Positions 49,544 through 61,178 of a stretch of 64,000 nt of DNA are shown here, one piece after another (position 1 is the first letter of the stretch; every line of letters begins with the position of its first letter). The translations under genes were made by a program, and so were the position numbers. Source of the stretch: Pithys albifrons albifrons (lineage: Eukaryota; Chordata; Aves; Passeriformes; Thamnophilidae); contig NC_092460.1 of the NCBI RefSeq assembly GCF_047495875.1, forward strand, positions 3,839,520-3,903,519. The letters are read 5' to 3'. The notes below the pieces were generated by a model. The model made no database searches. It was not told the DNA's origin and worked only from the letters and a program-made list of their open reading frames with translations.

Positions 49544-52500
49544 GTGGGAGCCATTGAATAGAAAATGAGGCAAAATGCTTTGATAAATTTAACCACTGCA
49601 AGCAGCAATTGTGCAGATTTTATTGGTGTTCCCTCCCTGCAATTCTGCAGATGGGCTACAAACAGCAAGATGTTAAGTTTGGGAACGTGACTTTGAAGTG
49701 CTGCCCATGGAGATGTTTCCCACTGGACAGGAGGGACACTGATCCTTTTTGGGTGACTGCTGGGAGTCAGCACCTCCTATCAAAAGAATTCCCAGGATCC
49801 ATATCCCTGGATATTACCCTCATGCTCATTCAGCTCTTTAGAGGCAAAAAGAAGTATAAATATGGGGCAAAATTCTCTTTGCCTAACACAAGACTATGGA
49901 TGATCACAAGATCATCCACTTGAGTAAGGCAAGACATGAACAACCTTGATAAGCTGTAATATTAGCTTTAAAGTTGTAGCATAACACAGAAGTCATTTTA
50001 TATCCTCAAGTTCATTTAAAAAAAGGCAAATAACTCTTGCAGAGGGGTTGGAAACATGTACTGTATGAACAGAGCACCCAAAGGACTGATTATAAACTGG
50101 ACTAATTATAAAGTGGAAAGAACAGAATTTAAAGTATCAGTCTCTGGTGCAAGCAGCCCACAAGCCATATCAGAACCTTGGCCAAGCAAGTCAGCTGCAG
50201 TGGGAGCATTCCACATGCTTTTTGTGGCAGAAATTAGCTCCAAAAAAGACAAATTCAAGTAGTTGTCACTGATGTTGAGCCAGAAAAGCTTTCTGCTTTT
50301 AGCCCGTTTCTCTGTGAGGTCAGAGGTGACCACAGGACCTTTGTTATTGCTCATAGTTCATTTTATTTGAATCATACATGAACACAATCCAAGCAGCTAA
50401 TTAAAGACATAAACCTTCCCTTGGATTGGATTAAGGGTTGTCATTTTTTTTCCCCTTTCCCACAGGAGGATAATTTTTTGCAGCTTGAAGTGAAGTTACA
50501 TATTTTCACAAGACAATACAGAATGAAAAAGAGAAACAAAGAAATACATGCTTTCCAAAAGCCAATAAAAGAGAGAGATTAGCTTTCAATCACACTGAAA
50601 CAGGTCAAAGAAGTAAATCTACCTTTGCAGAGCTATAAAGAAAAAATCCATCTTTGTCTCTGCGGTTTAAATAAAAGTTTGTCAAGAAAGTTAATAATAT
50701 GAAAGAGAAGGGAGGATTTATAAAAATCTTTTTGCAGAGGTAAATAATTGAAACAAGGCACAGAGCTCAGAAATGATTGTAGCTCCACTCCAACATGAAA
50801 AAAGCCCTGCTGAATTTAGCACAGTGAGCAGAATGTCACGGAATGGCAACGCTTCACAAAACCAGTTTGCATAAAGATGGAGCAATTTGGGAAGTTTCAC
50901 TGGTACAAAAATTAGCCAAAATTTGACTGACTTCAGCACCTTCCTGCCTTGGCAGGGGAATGAAGAGAGGAGTGAGCCCAATGTCTCCCAGAGACTTGTC
51001 CCCCCGTTGCTGCTCTGGGGCATCCAAAGTGCCACACACTTTGTAACCCACTCCATTAAACCCCATTTCTCCCTTCCCAACAGGCCCACAATAAAAGGGC
51101 TATGCCAAGAAAGATCCAACCTATGCTCAGGAATAAAACCTCTTCCAGGAGCCCCTGGCACTCATCCCAAAGAAAAGTTTCTAAGGAAATCACCTTGGCT
51201 TCAAAAATAAAGCAAATTTCCTTCAGCTGTGACTCAGATGGTCCTTTCCTTCTGCAATCACAAAGCAGAAAGGTTTGTCTCTGACCCTCTTAAAGAAGCA
51301 ATTTCCATAAAAAGCTTTCAAAAAGGTATTCTCTCACCTTAAGCCCAAACTCTTCAGCACTTTTTTTTGCAAGATATAAAGGAAGAGAAACCTCTACCAG
51401 GAGCTCACTTGGCTCATGCACTCGGGAGTTAAATGGACTGTTCATAGAAGGATTTATCCTCCCTGGACAGTCTGGTGGAGGCTTTGAAGTTGGGAAAGCA
51501 ACTCATTTCTTAACACCAGCTGGACTTTTTTTTAGCCAGCAAATTTGCTGCTAATTCAGTAGTTCAAGACATCAGCAAGAGTTTCCCATTTCTTGCTTTC
51601 CCTCTGGCACATCACAATTTTCTCCATTTTCGTGCTCAAGGTCTGCAGTTCATTCCAGTGCCCACATAGGCAGGTGGTGAGGCTTTACTAGGCAAGAGCC
51701 AGAGGTTCTGTGGAGCCTTCTGGTCTAGTTTAAAGGGATCAAACGGACTCCATTAATCCCAAATTTTTGCCTACATTTTATCCTTGCCATCTCTATCTCT
51801 ACACACCCCTAATTTTCCAGCAGGATGAAGAATAGATGCACTACTCAGCTGGAAGTGACTATTAAATCTCTGCAGCTTCTGCTGTTGCAGTTTTATTCTC
51901 CCACCTTGATCAACCGAGGCTTATTTCCTCAAACCTTCTTAGGGCAATATCCAATTCCTCAGAATCTTAGATTGTTGCTCAGAAATGAGTGCAGATTACT
52001 TGGCTGTCTCCTTACCTGCTCTGAAATGCTAAACAAAGATGTGAGGTACTCATCACCTCAATGCTGCCTCTTACCCGAGATTGTAATTTCAAATATCTGA
52101 TTATATTCCTCCCCTGATGAGTTCAAAGGAAATAAAAGGCAGCAACTAAGATGCAGGGTTTAATTGCAGGAGGAAAAAAGGCTCTGCAGAAGTTTCATGT
52201 GACAAAAATCAGCAACAAGTGCCATTTGTCATTAAGTTGTCACATCACAGTGTGTGCAAATGAGAATATTTTCCACAACAAGAGGGATCCAGAACTTGTT
52301 GTAAGGAAAAGAAACACACACACACACAAATAGCAATCATGACTGAAAGACTGGGTGTTCACAGAAGAGCAAATAGTAAAAGGGGATAGGAAATATCAGC
52401 TTAAAAAGGTAAAAGATAGAAGCTCTTTGGGTCCAAATCCCTGGGTTTGGATATTGCTCAAGCTTGCTTTAGAACTCCAATTTCACTTCAAAATGCACAT

Positions 52501-52689
52501 TTATTTCCAAACAAATATTTACCATTAGGTTTCATTTTACCAGGACTACTGTTACTATGGAAGACTGATCTAGTTAGAGGACATCATATTTATGGAATAG
52601 CCCTTTTTTACTTTAATCTCCATAGCAAGCACATTTCAAACAGTTACTGAATCAAAAGAGGGTGGTGGATGTTTCTGAAGACACTTAAA
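49544..52689. other. Non-coding stretch, only a (CA)n microsatellite
   Basis: A 147-codon minus-strand frame (50718-51161) overlaps a 107-codon plus-strand frame (50887-51210); neither looks like a known protein. A short (AC)n run lies at 52314-52328. Nothing else recognised. Confidence 0.5.
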
Positions 52690-53150
52690 GATATTCTGGA
52701 TCAAGAGAGACACAGCCTGACTGGGGAGAGCAACAGGAGGGCAGTGAGATTGGAGATCTGCAATGACATGACATGAAGGAAGATTAAAAACATTATGGGC
52801 TGTGTCCCCTAAAGAGCAGACAACTCATGGGGGAACCTCAAAGGCTTCATATACAAAGGGTAAAATATCATCTTTTTTCCCTACGTGGGACAAATAAGTC
52901 AAGTGACTCACTTTTCTTGACTAATTACAAGAAAAAACATTCAGGGTAAATGTCAAGAAAAGCTTTCTAAGGGCAGGGATGAGGAGACAGAATAGATTAG
53001 CTGAGCATCTCTCTACCATTGGAGATCTTTCAGAACACATTGAATAAATATCTGTCAGGATTAATAAATAGTTGATCCTGCCTTGGGGCTGATGGATGAG
53101 TTACATGACCTCTCTAACATCCTTCCAGGTTATTTTACTGTGATTCTGTT
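52690..53150 (+). mobile_element. Old, diverged CR1 LINE 3' region
   Basis: Consensus order is preserved but heavily mutated: AGGAAGATTAAAAACATTAT, CATTCAGGGTAAATGTCAAG, AAAAGCTTTCTAAGGGCAG, CCATTGGAGATCTTTCAGAA, GATGGATGAGTTACATGACC, TCTCTAACATCCTTCCAGG and a terminal TGTGATTCTG. These match CR1 blocks such as the TTAGACATCAGGAAAA and TTGGAGATATTCAAAA regions. It is the longest CR1 remnant here and probably the oldest. The 5' limit is uncertain by about 100 bp, and internal deletions or insertions are likely. Confidence 0.75.
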
Positions 53151-53650
53151 CCACAGTTGCTCACAAAACCAGGATCTGGATTTGACAGCTGAAAATACAA
53201 TTTCCAAGGTTCTTCAGGAACACATGAGCAGTACAAAATAAATCTCACTTTCAGGGACCACAGAGCTATTTGTTTCCCTGCTGTTGCAATCACCATCTTT
53301 AAGCAGCTGGGAACACACACAGAAGTTGGGGTAATTTCCATTATCCAGTTTGGAACTCAGCTCCAAAGGGTGGCAGATTAACTGCACTGCAATTGTGCTG
53401 AGGAGCATTTCAGCAAAGATACATCTGTTAAAAGCACCCTTGAAAGGCAGAGACCTTTAAATCTTTAAAGTTGTCCCTTTGAAAGACTTAATTTTTGCAG
53501 AAGTGATAAAGGTTTAACTAACATAGCTTGATATCCAACCTGGGAGAGATCAGGGAAACAAATAAAGAGTTTAAACACCATTTTTGAGAATTAAAATGCA
53601 AGATCTCCAAGACATTCACTGGCAAGGGTCCCAAATCATTCTTGCTTAAT
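53151..53650. other. Non-coding spacer between CR1 remnants
   Basis: Two overlapping minus-strand frames of 64-68 codons, nothing recognisable. Confidence 0.5.
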
Positions 53651-53688
53651 ATAGAATATCTCAAGTTGGAAGGGACCCATAAGGATCA
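53651..53688 (-). mobile_element. Short CR1/SINE tail fragment (38 bp)
   Basis: On the plus strand: ATAGAATATCTCAAGTTGGA followed by AGGGACCCATAAGGATCA. The complement (GATCCTTATGGGTCCCTTCC, AACTTGAGATATTCTAT) is the same tail type as that of the SINE at 19964-20106, so it is either a truncated SINE or a truncated CR1 of the donor subfamily. No tRNA part follows; the similarity stops exactly at the inverted repeat at 53689. Confidence 0.8.
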
Positions 53689-53715
53689 ATTAACTTACTA
53701 GCTAAGTAAGTTAAT
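53689..53715. repeat. Perfect inverted repeat, 11-bp arms, 5-bp loop
   Basis: Left arm ATTAACTTACT (53689-53699), loop AGCTA, right arm AGTAAGTTAAT (53705-53715). The arms pair without a mismatch. It abuts the CR1/SINE tail at 53688. Confidence 0.95.
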
Positions 53716-56700
53716 TCTCACCTTTAATGCAGCCAGATGGTTCCCAGGAACCAGATCACTGATAAATGGAATCTTTGGCCTTTCTGAGATCAATTTCATA
53801 GCTATAAGACAATGTAATATCTTTTAAATAAAGATTGCCCTTTCTTGTAGGAGTCAGTTGTCAAAGAAAAATGTTTTTTAAAATGGTGGCAATGAATTTA
53901 AAGAATTTATTCTCCTAATGATTTTTCTCCTGTGTACAACTGACCACCTGAACATCTCCAACATGAGCTCTCTTAATAAATCTTTCAGACACTGGGAAAA
54001 AATGGGGTTTGAAGTTTCCTAAATCAATGGCCTGTGTGACTCTTAATATTTCCCACTTTGGACATCCTCAAGATGATTAAGCTTTGTTTGTTAATTGGGG
54101 CTCAAATTGACTGGCAGCACAACAGTTCACTCCAGGTCCAGCCCCTGCTCCAGGGGCATGGACAGCACCATGTGAGGTTCCTGTGGCTCCCAAGCCATGC
54201 ACTGTCCTCTCCACCACCTCTGCCCTCCAGCAAAACATACCAGAGCTGAGCTGCCTCCAGGCTTTCAAAGCTCATGATTGATGAGCAGGAGATGAAAAGC
54301 TGCACCAGGCCCTGCACTCTCCAGCTGCAGGTCAGGATGAGGTCCTGTCTCTGAGCCCAGAACTGAGCTCCTGTCACTTGGCATGGCTCTGTTACCCTCT
54401 GAACCTATTTACAGCACCATCCATTTTGATCACACAGCCCATCCATCTACATCCCATGCAAACTGAATTAAAGCCTCAGCTTTCATCAAAGCAGTCCTTG
54501 TTTGTGTTGCAAGATGTGTGGTTTGATCTCTTTGTAGCTCCAGCCTCGAATCCCAAGTGCCACGGGCAGTACCTGGTGTTGCTCACACGGTTACAGCCAC
54601 CTCCTGGGTCCTCCTGAGGATCACTAAGGAAACTTGTTTGACTTTTTTTGTCTTGGCTGTTATTCCTTGAACCATGAGTGGGGAAATCCCCTGTGCCATG
54701 AGAGTTTTGGGTCACAGCTCTGGAAAAGAAGGTTGGGAGGTACACACAGAGCCAGGCCCAGGGAGCAAAGGCAAGGCACTGCAGCCCAGCAGAGATGGAA
54801 AGGCTCTGCATGTTGCCCATCACCTCTGCAAAGGACTATCCTTGGTTTCTAGAAAACCTCTGAATCTGAAAGCACTTCTCCAGAGGAAAACAAACCTATA
54901 GGTTTTTTACACACACAAACCCAAGGAAACGTTGTCAGTTGGGGATGCTCCCACCAGGACTCCATGGCCTCCTCCTTTACTCTCCCCATGGCAACAGTCT
55001 GTGTTGGTGAGGAATAAATGCCATGAAAGAACCAAAAAAAGCCCTGGTTTTCACAATTACTTTTCTTTGCAACAATGAGTTTTTCTCCTCCTCCAGTAAA
55101 AGGCATTACAAAACCAGGCACAAGCAGCTTTTACAGGAATCAGCAGAAGTGACAGTGGCAAAAGTTCATGCTAAAATCTCAGTTCTCGCCTCATTATGAG
55201 GAACTGCTCAATGAGAAGCACTGGCCAGTGTCAGGCAGTAACAGCGACAGCAGTATGTAAAAATCCTCTCCAAATCCTAGTTTTACACCACATTTTACCC
55301 TCCATTCCACAACAGAAGGGAACAGCCACATAAGCTGCTTTCCAAAGCAGTTTGTTGACTAACAGCTGGTTGAGGAGGAGGTGATGTTGGGCAGTGGCTT
55401 TATGAATTCACCTCACTGCTACAGGTTTCATCTTAGCCACAAATCCCTTTCAGACAGGAACAACAGAGGTTTGTACCTCCACCAGTTCACTTAGCTCACT
55501 AAACTGTATTTTTCATCCTTTCTCTTCAAGAGAGGAAAGAAAAAAAAGTCACAAAGTCAACACATTAAACCATCCAACTACTTTAGAAGCACATTGCAAA
55601 CTCACACATCCAAACTTTTGTTCTAGTCAGGGTGTTCAGAGTAACTCAGCACTATATCATGCAGCTCATGGACCGAAATGGTGCTTTTGAAGCTACTCTA
55701 GCTTATCAGTTAAATATGCATTGATTTTTTTAATTTATTCTTTAAAGAGATGTATTATTAATTAGGCAACAGAGTAGAGCAGCTTCCCTGGAATTATTTC
55801 AGTCTGTGACTGAAAAACATATGCAGGATGCCATCCAGAATAAAACCCCTTAGTAACTCAAGAGGAGATTTCACACAGCGAGCTCAACAGTCAGCTTTTC
55901 AAAAATCATGTATTAGGACACAATATCCTTTCTTTCCAGTTTCTGCTGGGCACAGTAATCAGGGGCAAGATGAAGGATAGGTGACTGTCTGCTTAGTCCC
56001 TACTGATTAAAACTAGCACAAGGACAGCTTGTGGGATCTCACCCAAGCAACTCAATCCCTGTCTTCACCCATGCAAACCAGAATTCCCTTGACAGATTCA
56101 CGACCCACAAACATTGCCAGAAGAACTAGCAAGTCCCACCTGACACCACCATGCTGGTTCAACAGCACAGTAATGACACTACTGGAAATATCAAGTCCAA
56201 AGTCCAATTTGAGATGTTGGACAGCCAAATAACTTAGAAGAATTTAATGACTTCATTAAGTTTGCTCACACTTACCTCTGATCCTGCTGGCACTGCAGAG
56301 CTGGAATTCAGGAGCTCAGTAAAGGTGGGGTGAATTTAAAGGTGTTTTCTTATTCATGGAGTCAAAGGCAGTCCCCAGTGCAAATTAAATAACCTGCACT
56401 CCTGTGCCTGCAGACAGTGCAGCAGAAACAGATGCAGAAGTAAACCAGCCCAGACCTATAAATGAATGACAGGGAGGACAATTAGCACAGCAGCCAACAA
56501 AGAATACACCACCCTTCTTCAGAGTGTTATATTACATTGATGTTTATGTTTAAACATGGGTAAAATTGAATATTCCCTTTTAGCACAAGTATAAATGAGA
56601 ATGCAAGTTGCAGATAATGAAGCACAGGCCATAGACCGCTTGATAGAGCACAAAGCAGAAGCCTGTGAGAACTGCAGGAGCCAGCTGGGAGGCAGGTTCA

Positions 56701-59199
56701 GCTCAGGAGCTGTGACAGGGCAACCCAAACACGCACCTACAACCCAGCCCAGGTACCCCTGCACAGCTGTGGCTCAGGATGCTGTAACAACTGGTTCTTA
56801 ACATTCACTTTGAAGGGTGCCCTCTGCACCTGCCCTCACACTCACACAGATCAAATGAGAACAGCTCAAGCAGTTGCTGCCCACATGCAAGGTCTGAGAC
56901 TCTGCAAGTGCAAGGAAACAGCTCAGCCTCAACAGAAGAGCATCAGCTCACACAGGTGAGAGGCAGTGCCAGGGACCACAGGGAAGATGTGCTGGGTGAA
57001 GTGTCAACTAATCATACTGACAACTTGTTTTACTTCCTGCCATTCCCCTCTAACCTCTCATGATCGGCAAAGGCTGTTGCCAACTGAACCATCACGAAAA
57101 ACAGGGTGTCCATCTCCACACCACAACTCCAAGCACTGTGTAAACAACCAGGATGGTTCTCAGTATCAGGGAACCCGGTCCCACATAAGGTGCTGGGAAA
57201 AGAGCCACAGGGACATGAGTGTGTTCAGCACTGCCCTCAAACCTGGCTGGGGTGACCTTGTGCAACTGCCCCTTCATTATTAATGCATGAAAAAAACAAC
57301 TCACATTCTTCATATTGACCTCCTGTATATCACAGGGCAGACTGGACTTGCCAGAATTAATCTTGGAATTAGAGCTGAGCTTTCAGAAAGGTAACTGATC
57401 TCCATTTGGACACTGCAAGCCATGCAGAATCCACCAAAGCCTGTGACCAGCTGCTCCCTCGATTTGTTCTCTGCAGATTTGACCTTTTTTGACATTCAGT
57501 CTCTGGGCCTTGGACCAGTGAGACTGAAAAGCATTTCATTACCAAAATTTAATCATTTTTGTGTATCCAGCTTCAGGAGCTTTGCCTACTTACACAACCT
57601 ATGAAAAAAGTCAGTCCAAGACACCTCAAAGACCAAGTGAGTCCACAAAGTCTTAGGTGCCCAAACATAGGATGATAGTGGTCTAATTATCCCTTAGGTT
57701 TCTTTTTATAGAGGTGACCTCTTAAAATCCATCTACTGTTACTGCACAGAACTGGGATTTTTACCACCCAATTTACCCACCACATCAGACACCTGAGATG
57801 CAGCTCCAGATAAAGGTCTCCATGCACAAACCTCAAACTTGTGTTTCCAGCTGACTGACCCACAGAGCCCCCAGACACACAGATGTGCTTCACAAGCACC
57901 CTTGGATGTCACATCTCTTTTTGACAGGTGTTGGAAGGAATTCAGGAAAGTTGCATTAACACAACTTTAAAGCAAGAGGACTCCAGGCTAAATAAATTTA
58001 AAAAAAAATAATCCAGAGGGGAACACAGAGAAGCTGACATGGCTCTTATGTTGGGCTGGTCATTTCACCTTCCTTTTCGCTTTTCCCTTCCAGAGGGACT
58101 GGGGCATTAGGCTGAGTATTGAACTGTCAGCTCAGATTTTCAGCCTTAAGAGATGAATTTCCCTTATGACTCGAGTCATGCCCATGCTAACCCTCTGCAA
58201 TTGTGTATGTGTAGTTAATCATATGCAGCTACACTGAACCTGATTGTTAAAAGGCTGAGTAAATATAACTACACCCTCGTTATCTTGTTTAAAGGTAGAA
58301 AGATTAATTTGAATTCTAACTGGAAATACTGATTCAATGAATAAGCCTGAAATGTAGCAGTTTTCAATTACACTAGGAAATTGGTCTTTTGAATTTTCAA
58401 ATTATGCAAGGCAAGGCGAGTTCACTTTAATCTATACATGGGGATATATTTGCCATCCTCACAGCGCTGTGTGTCAGTGGGTAATGGCTAAAAGGCCAGG
58501 GAAGAATCTGTAATGTTGGCTGTTGGTGCCCTCCAGGGGCCTGGCTGGGTATAAATTTCAGTCAAAACACAGTTTTTGAGCATTCAAGCAAATACTATAA
58601 ATATTGCATATTATTACCCTGTTTTAAAAGGGGGGGAAGGTCATTATTCATGGTACTCAGTGGACAGTTTCTCTCCACAGTCCCACAGACACCGGGATGC
58701 TCGATCAAACAAGGCAAGGGAGGGATGTATTTATGTATTTATATTTGACTAGTTCCTAAGAAAACAGGGTTTGTATTCAATCCCATAAACCTGGAGGACG
58801 AGTAGAGGTGGGGAACACACTACATGCTGACAGCATTTGTGACAACAGGCACTGAGAAATGAAAGCAACTCATCCCAGTGTGCCATACGCTGGGAAGGTG
58901 ACACCAACTCAGCCCTTACACCAGCTACATATGGAACCACAGGGTTAAAAATTCAAGAAAACTCAGTCTTGTAATTTCCACCCATGATTTGAGTTCTACT
59001 TACATCTATTTTTGGTTACAGGCTTGCTCCAGCTTTAGAGAAAATGTCTGATACCCTCCAGGGGGGCTTACACCCTCTGGAGCAAGGCAGGAAACATCTC
59101 TCTTCCCTCACATTGCAGGTTAGTTCCTTAGAGCAAGGACTATTAACTGTCATTTTCCCTTGCCATCCCATAATACAGCTGCCACAAGACCAGATACCA
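53716..59199. other. Non-coding stretch; possible conserved element at 58.2-58.64 kb
   Basis: No gene recognised. 54080-54900 is GC-richer, with several open frames on both strands. The part at about 58190-58640 is AT-rich, non-repetitive and full of ATTA/TAAT, GATTAA and CAATTA-like words, and ends in a GGTATAAAT box-like word at 58548-58556. It could be a conserved regulatory element, but I cannot test conservation. Confidence 0.4.
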
Positions 59200-59285
59200 G
59201 AAAGCAAAAAGGAAAACAAAAACAAACAATAACAACAAAAAACCCTCCCAAACAACGAAACAAAAACTCAACTGAACAAAAAATC
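59200..59285. repeat. A-rich low-complexity tract
   Basis: Runs of A broken by C and G (AAAACAAAAACAAACAATAA-like). It accounts for the lysine/asparagine-rich part of the plus-strand frame at 59160-59606 and the phenylalanine/leucine-rich part of the opposite frame. Confidence 0.8.
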
Positions 59286-61140
59286 TACCAAAATCAGGCC
59301 TGTCAGAGCACAGGACTGCCCCACACAAACTCAGAAGATAACCTGGGTATAACACACCTCCAGCTACCTGATCCAGGATTTTCCTGGAATTACTGGGACT
59401 CTCCACTGCCTCCCAGTGCACAGACCTCGATAACTGCAGAGAGTGTGGCTGAGAGGAGTTCTGTTCTCGGGGCACAGCTATGTCAGAATTTCTCCTCCTT
59501 AACATTCCCACACCTTACAGAAGCATTTTGCCCAAAATCAGCCTGGCATTATTGTCCAGTCTCACTGCAAGAGTGGCTACCACTTCATAGACTTCTGCAA
59601 AATTAAAGCTCAGAGTTTTGGTTATACTAGAGATGTCCACCAAAACCACATCTCCCTTCTTCCTCCTAGAGGGTGAACTATCCAATAAAAATCTTGGCTG
59701 TGGAAAGCTCTGCTTCCATTGAGGTGGGTATGGCACAATCCTTTGTTTCAGGGGTTGAATTTCCAGTCCCTGCCCACAGTTTTCAGCCCACTATGCACAA
59801 ATACTATAATGAATATTTAAATTTTCTGAGAGGCATAAGCAGGCAGGACTGCACTGGATGCTGGGAATGCCAAGCAGGGCACAACATGCTCAGCTCTGAG
59901 CCTTGTGCTTTCTCCTCCACAAAGTCCAGGTGCAGCTGACCTAATACAGCAACTGGGTATTTGCAATCATGAGACTCCAAAAGCTAAAGCTGCTGAAGAT
60001 GTTCTGCCATGCCAGGGGCACAAGTCACCCTCTGATAGAACTGCTACAAGAGTTACAGTCTCCCTCCCCCTTTCCCTGCACAAAACTCCCTGGTCACGTC
60101 AAGAAATGAGACTTTAAAGATGAGGAAAATCCGAAAAGTCTTTGACGTAATTATTATCAAATAATTGTTCTGAGTCTTCTTTCATCTGCCAATTACAAGT
60201 GGAAATTGAGTCTGGGGAGCTACTGCAGATCATCTTTATGCAATTATGACTTATGATGAAGTACTGAGCCCCAGCAGCACTCCCTGTGCTCAAGCACAGT
60301 CCTGGATGGCAGACCTGGAGCAGCAGTGACACAATGTCAATCCTGATATTTAACATGCCCAAAAGCCAGAACCTGCTCCTGGTTTGCTACTGAATTTGAC
60401 CACACAGCTCATGGATGAAAAATCACTTCAGAAATCACAATGGCAGGTAATTAGCAACACATGCTGTCTTCCATTACTTTGTTTTGTTCTCCTGAAATCA
60501 CTTCCCATCCGTGCTCCCTCTCACTGCTTTCAAGGGTTATTTGTAGGGTTATTTGTTCAAGCCTGAACAGCAGTTTGGCTTCCAGCAATGCCACCGTGGT
60601 GGTGCTGCAGCCTGACACAGGTGGGGCTTGGTCTGAGTGTAGTCCCAAACAGATAAAATTTGACAGTGAGCAACCAGAAATCTGACTGTGCACCAGTTCA
60701 GCCTTAGAAGAAACAGCTCCATCTTTTTACCACCTGTAAGAGATCAGGCTGTCATTAACAGAGAAACATCAATTAATACAGAAGCCAATACACCAAAGCC
60801 TGAGGGTTCTGGTCCATGGGGACCTCAGACCTAGAGCTGCACCAGGAAAACAATCCCCCACTGATCCTGCCCCAGCCAAGCCATTTTCACTCATATTTAG
60901 TCAAGACTGATTCATATGGGGATTCTGGAACGATCCACTGTATTCCATGTTTTCCACTTGCTGAAGTAGAACAGAAACTCAAGTAGGTTTATTTTGGTCA
61001 CCTGCAGGCCCATGTGAGTGGCAGCTCAGCAGGTTGGCCAGCACTGGGTGGGCACTGCTGAGAAATGCAGCCTCTCCCCAGCACCTGCAGGTGGCACGGG
61101 CTCCCTGCACATTCTAACCCAGGATCCATAATCACATTCC
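59286..61140. other. Non-coding stretch, nothing recognised
   Basis: Scattered frames under 100 codons on both strands; no exon borders or repeat family recognised. Confidence 0.5.
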
Positions 61141-61178
61141 AAGAGGGGGGGGGGGGGGGAGGGAAGGAAAAAAGAAAA
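61141..61178. repeat. G15 run in a 38-nt polypurine tract
   Basis: Fifteen consecutive G (61145-61159), followed by AGGGAAGGAAAAAAGAAAA, all purine to 61178. Such a G run can fold into a G-quadruplex and is prone to length change and to sequencing error, so its exact length in the read should be treated with caution. Confidence 0.95.

Noticed and set aside
50718..51161. 147-codon minus-strand open frame
   Set aside because: Overlaps an open plus-strand frame of 107 codons, has no recognisable motif and no convincing exon borders.
59143..59606. Overlapping 148-codon (+) and 122-codon (-) frames
   Set aside because: Both are driven by the A-rich tract at 59200-59285 (lysine/asparagine-rich on one strand, phenylalanine/leucine-rich on the other).
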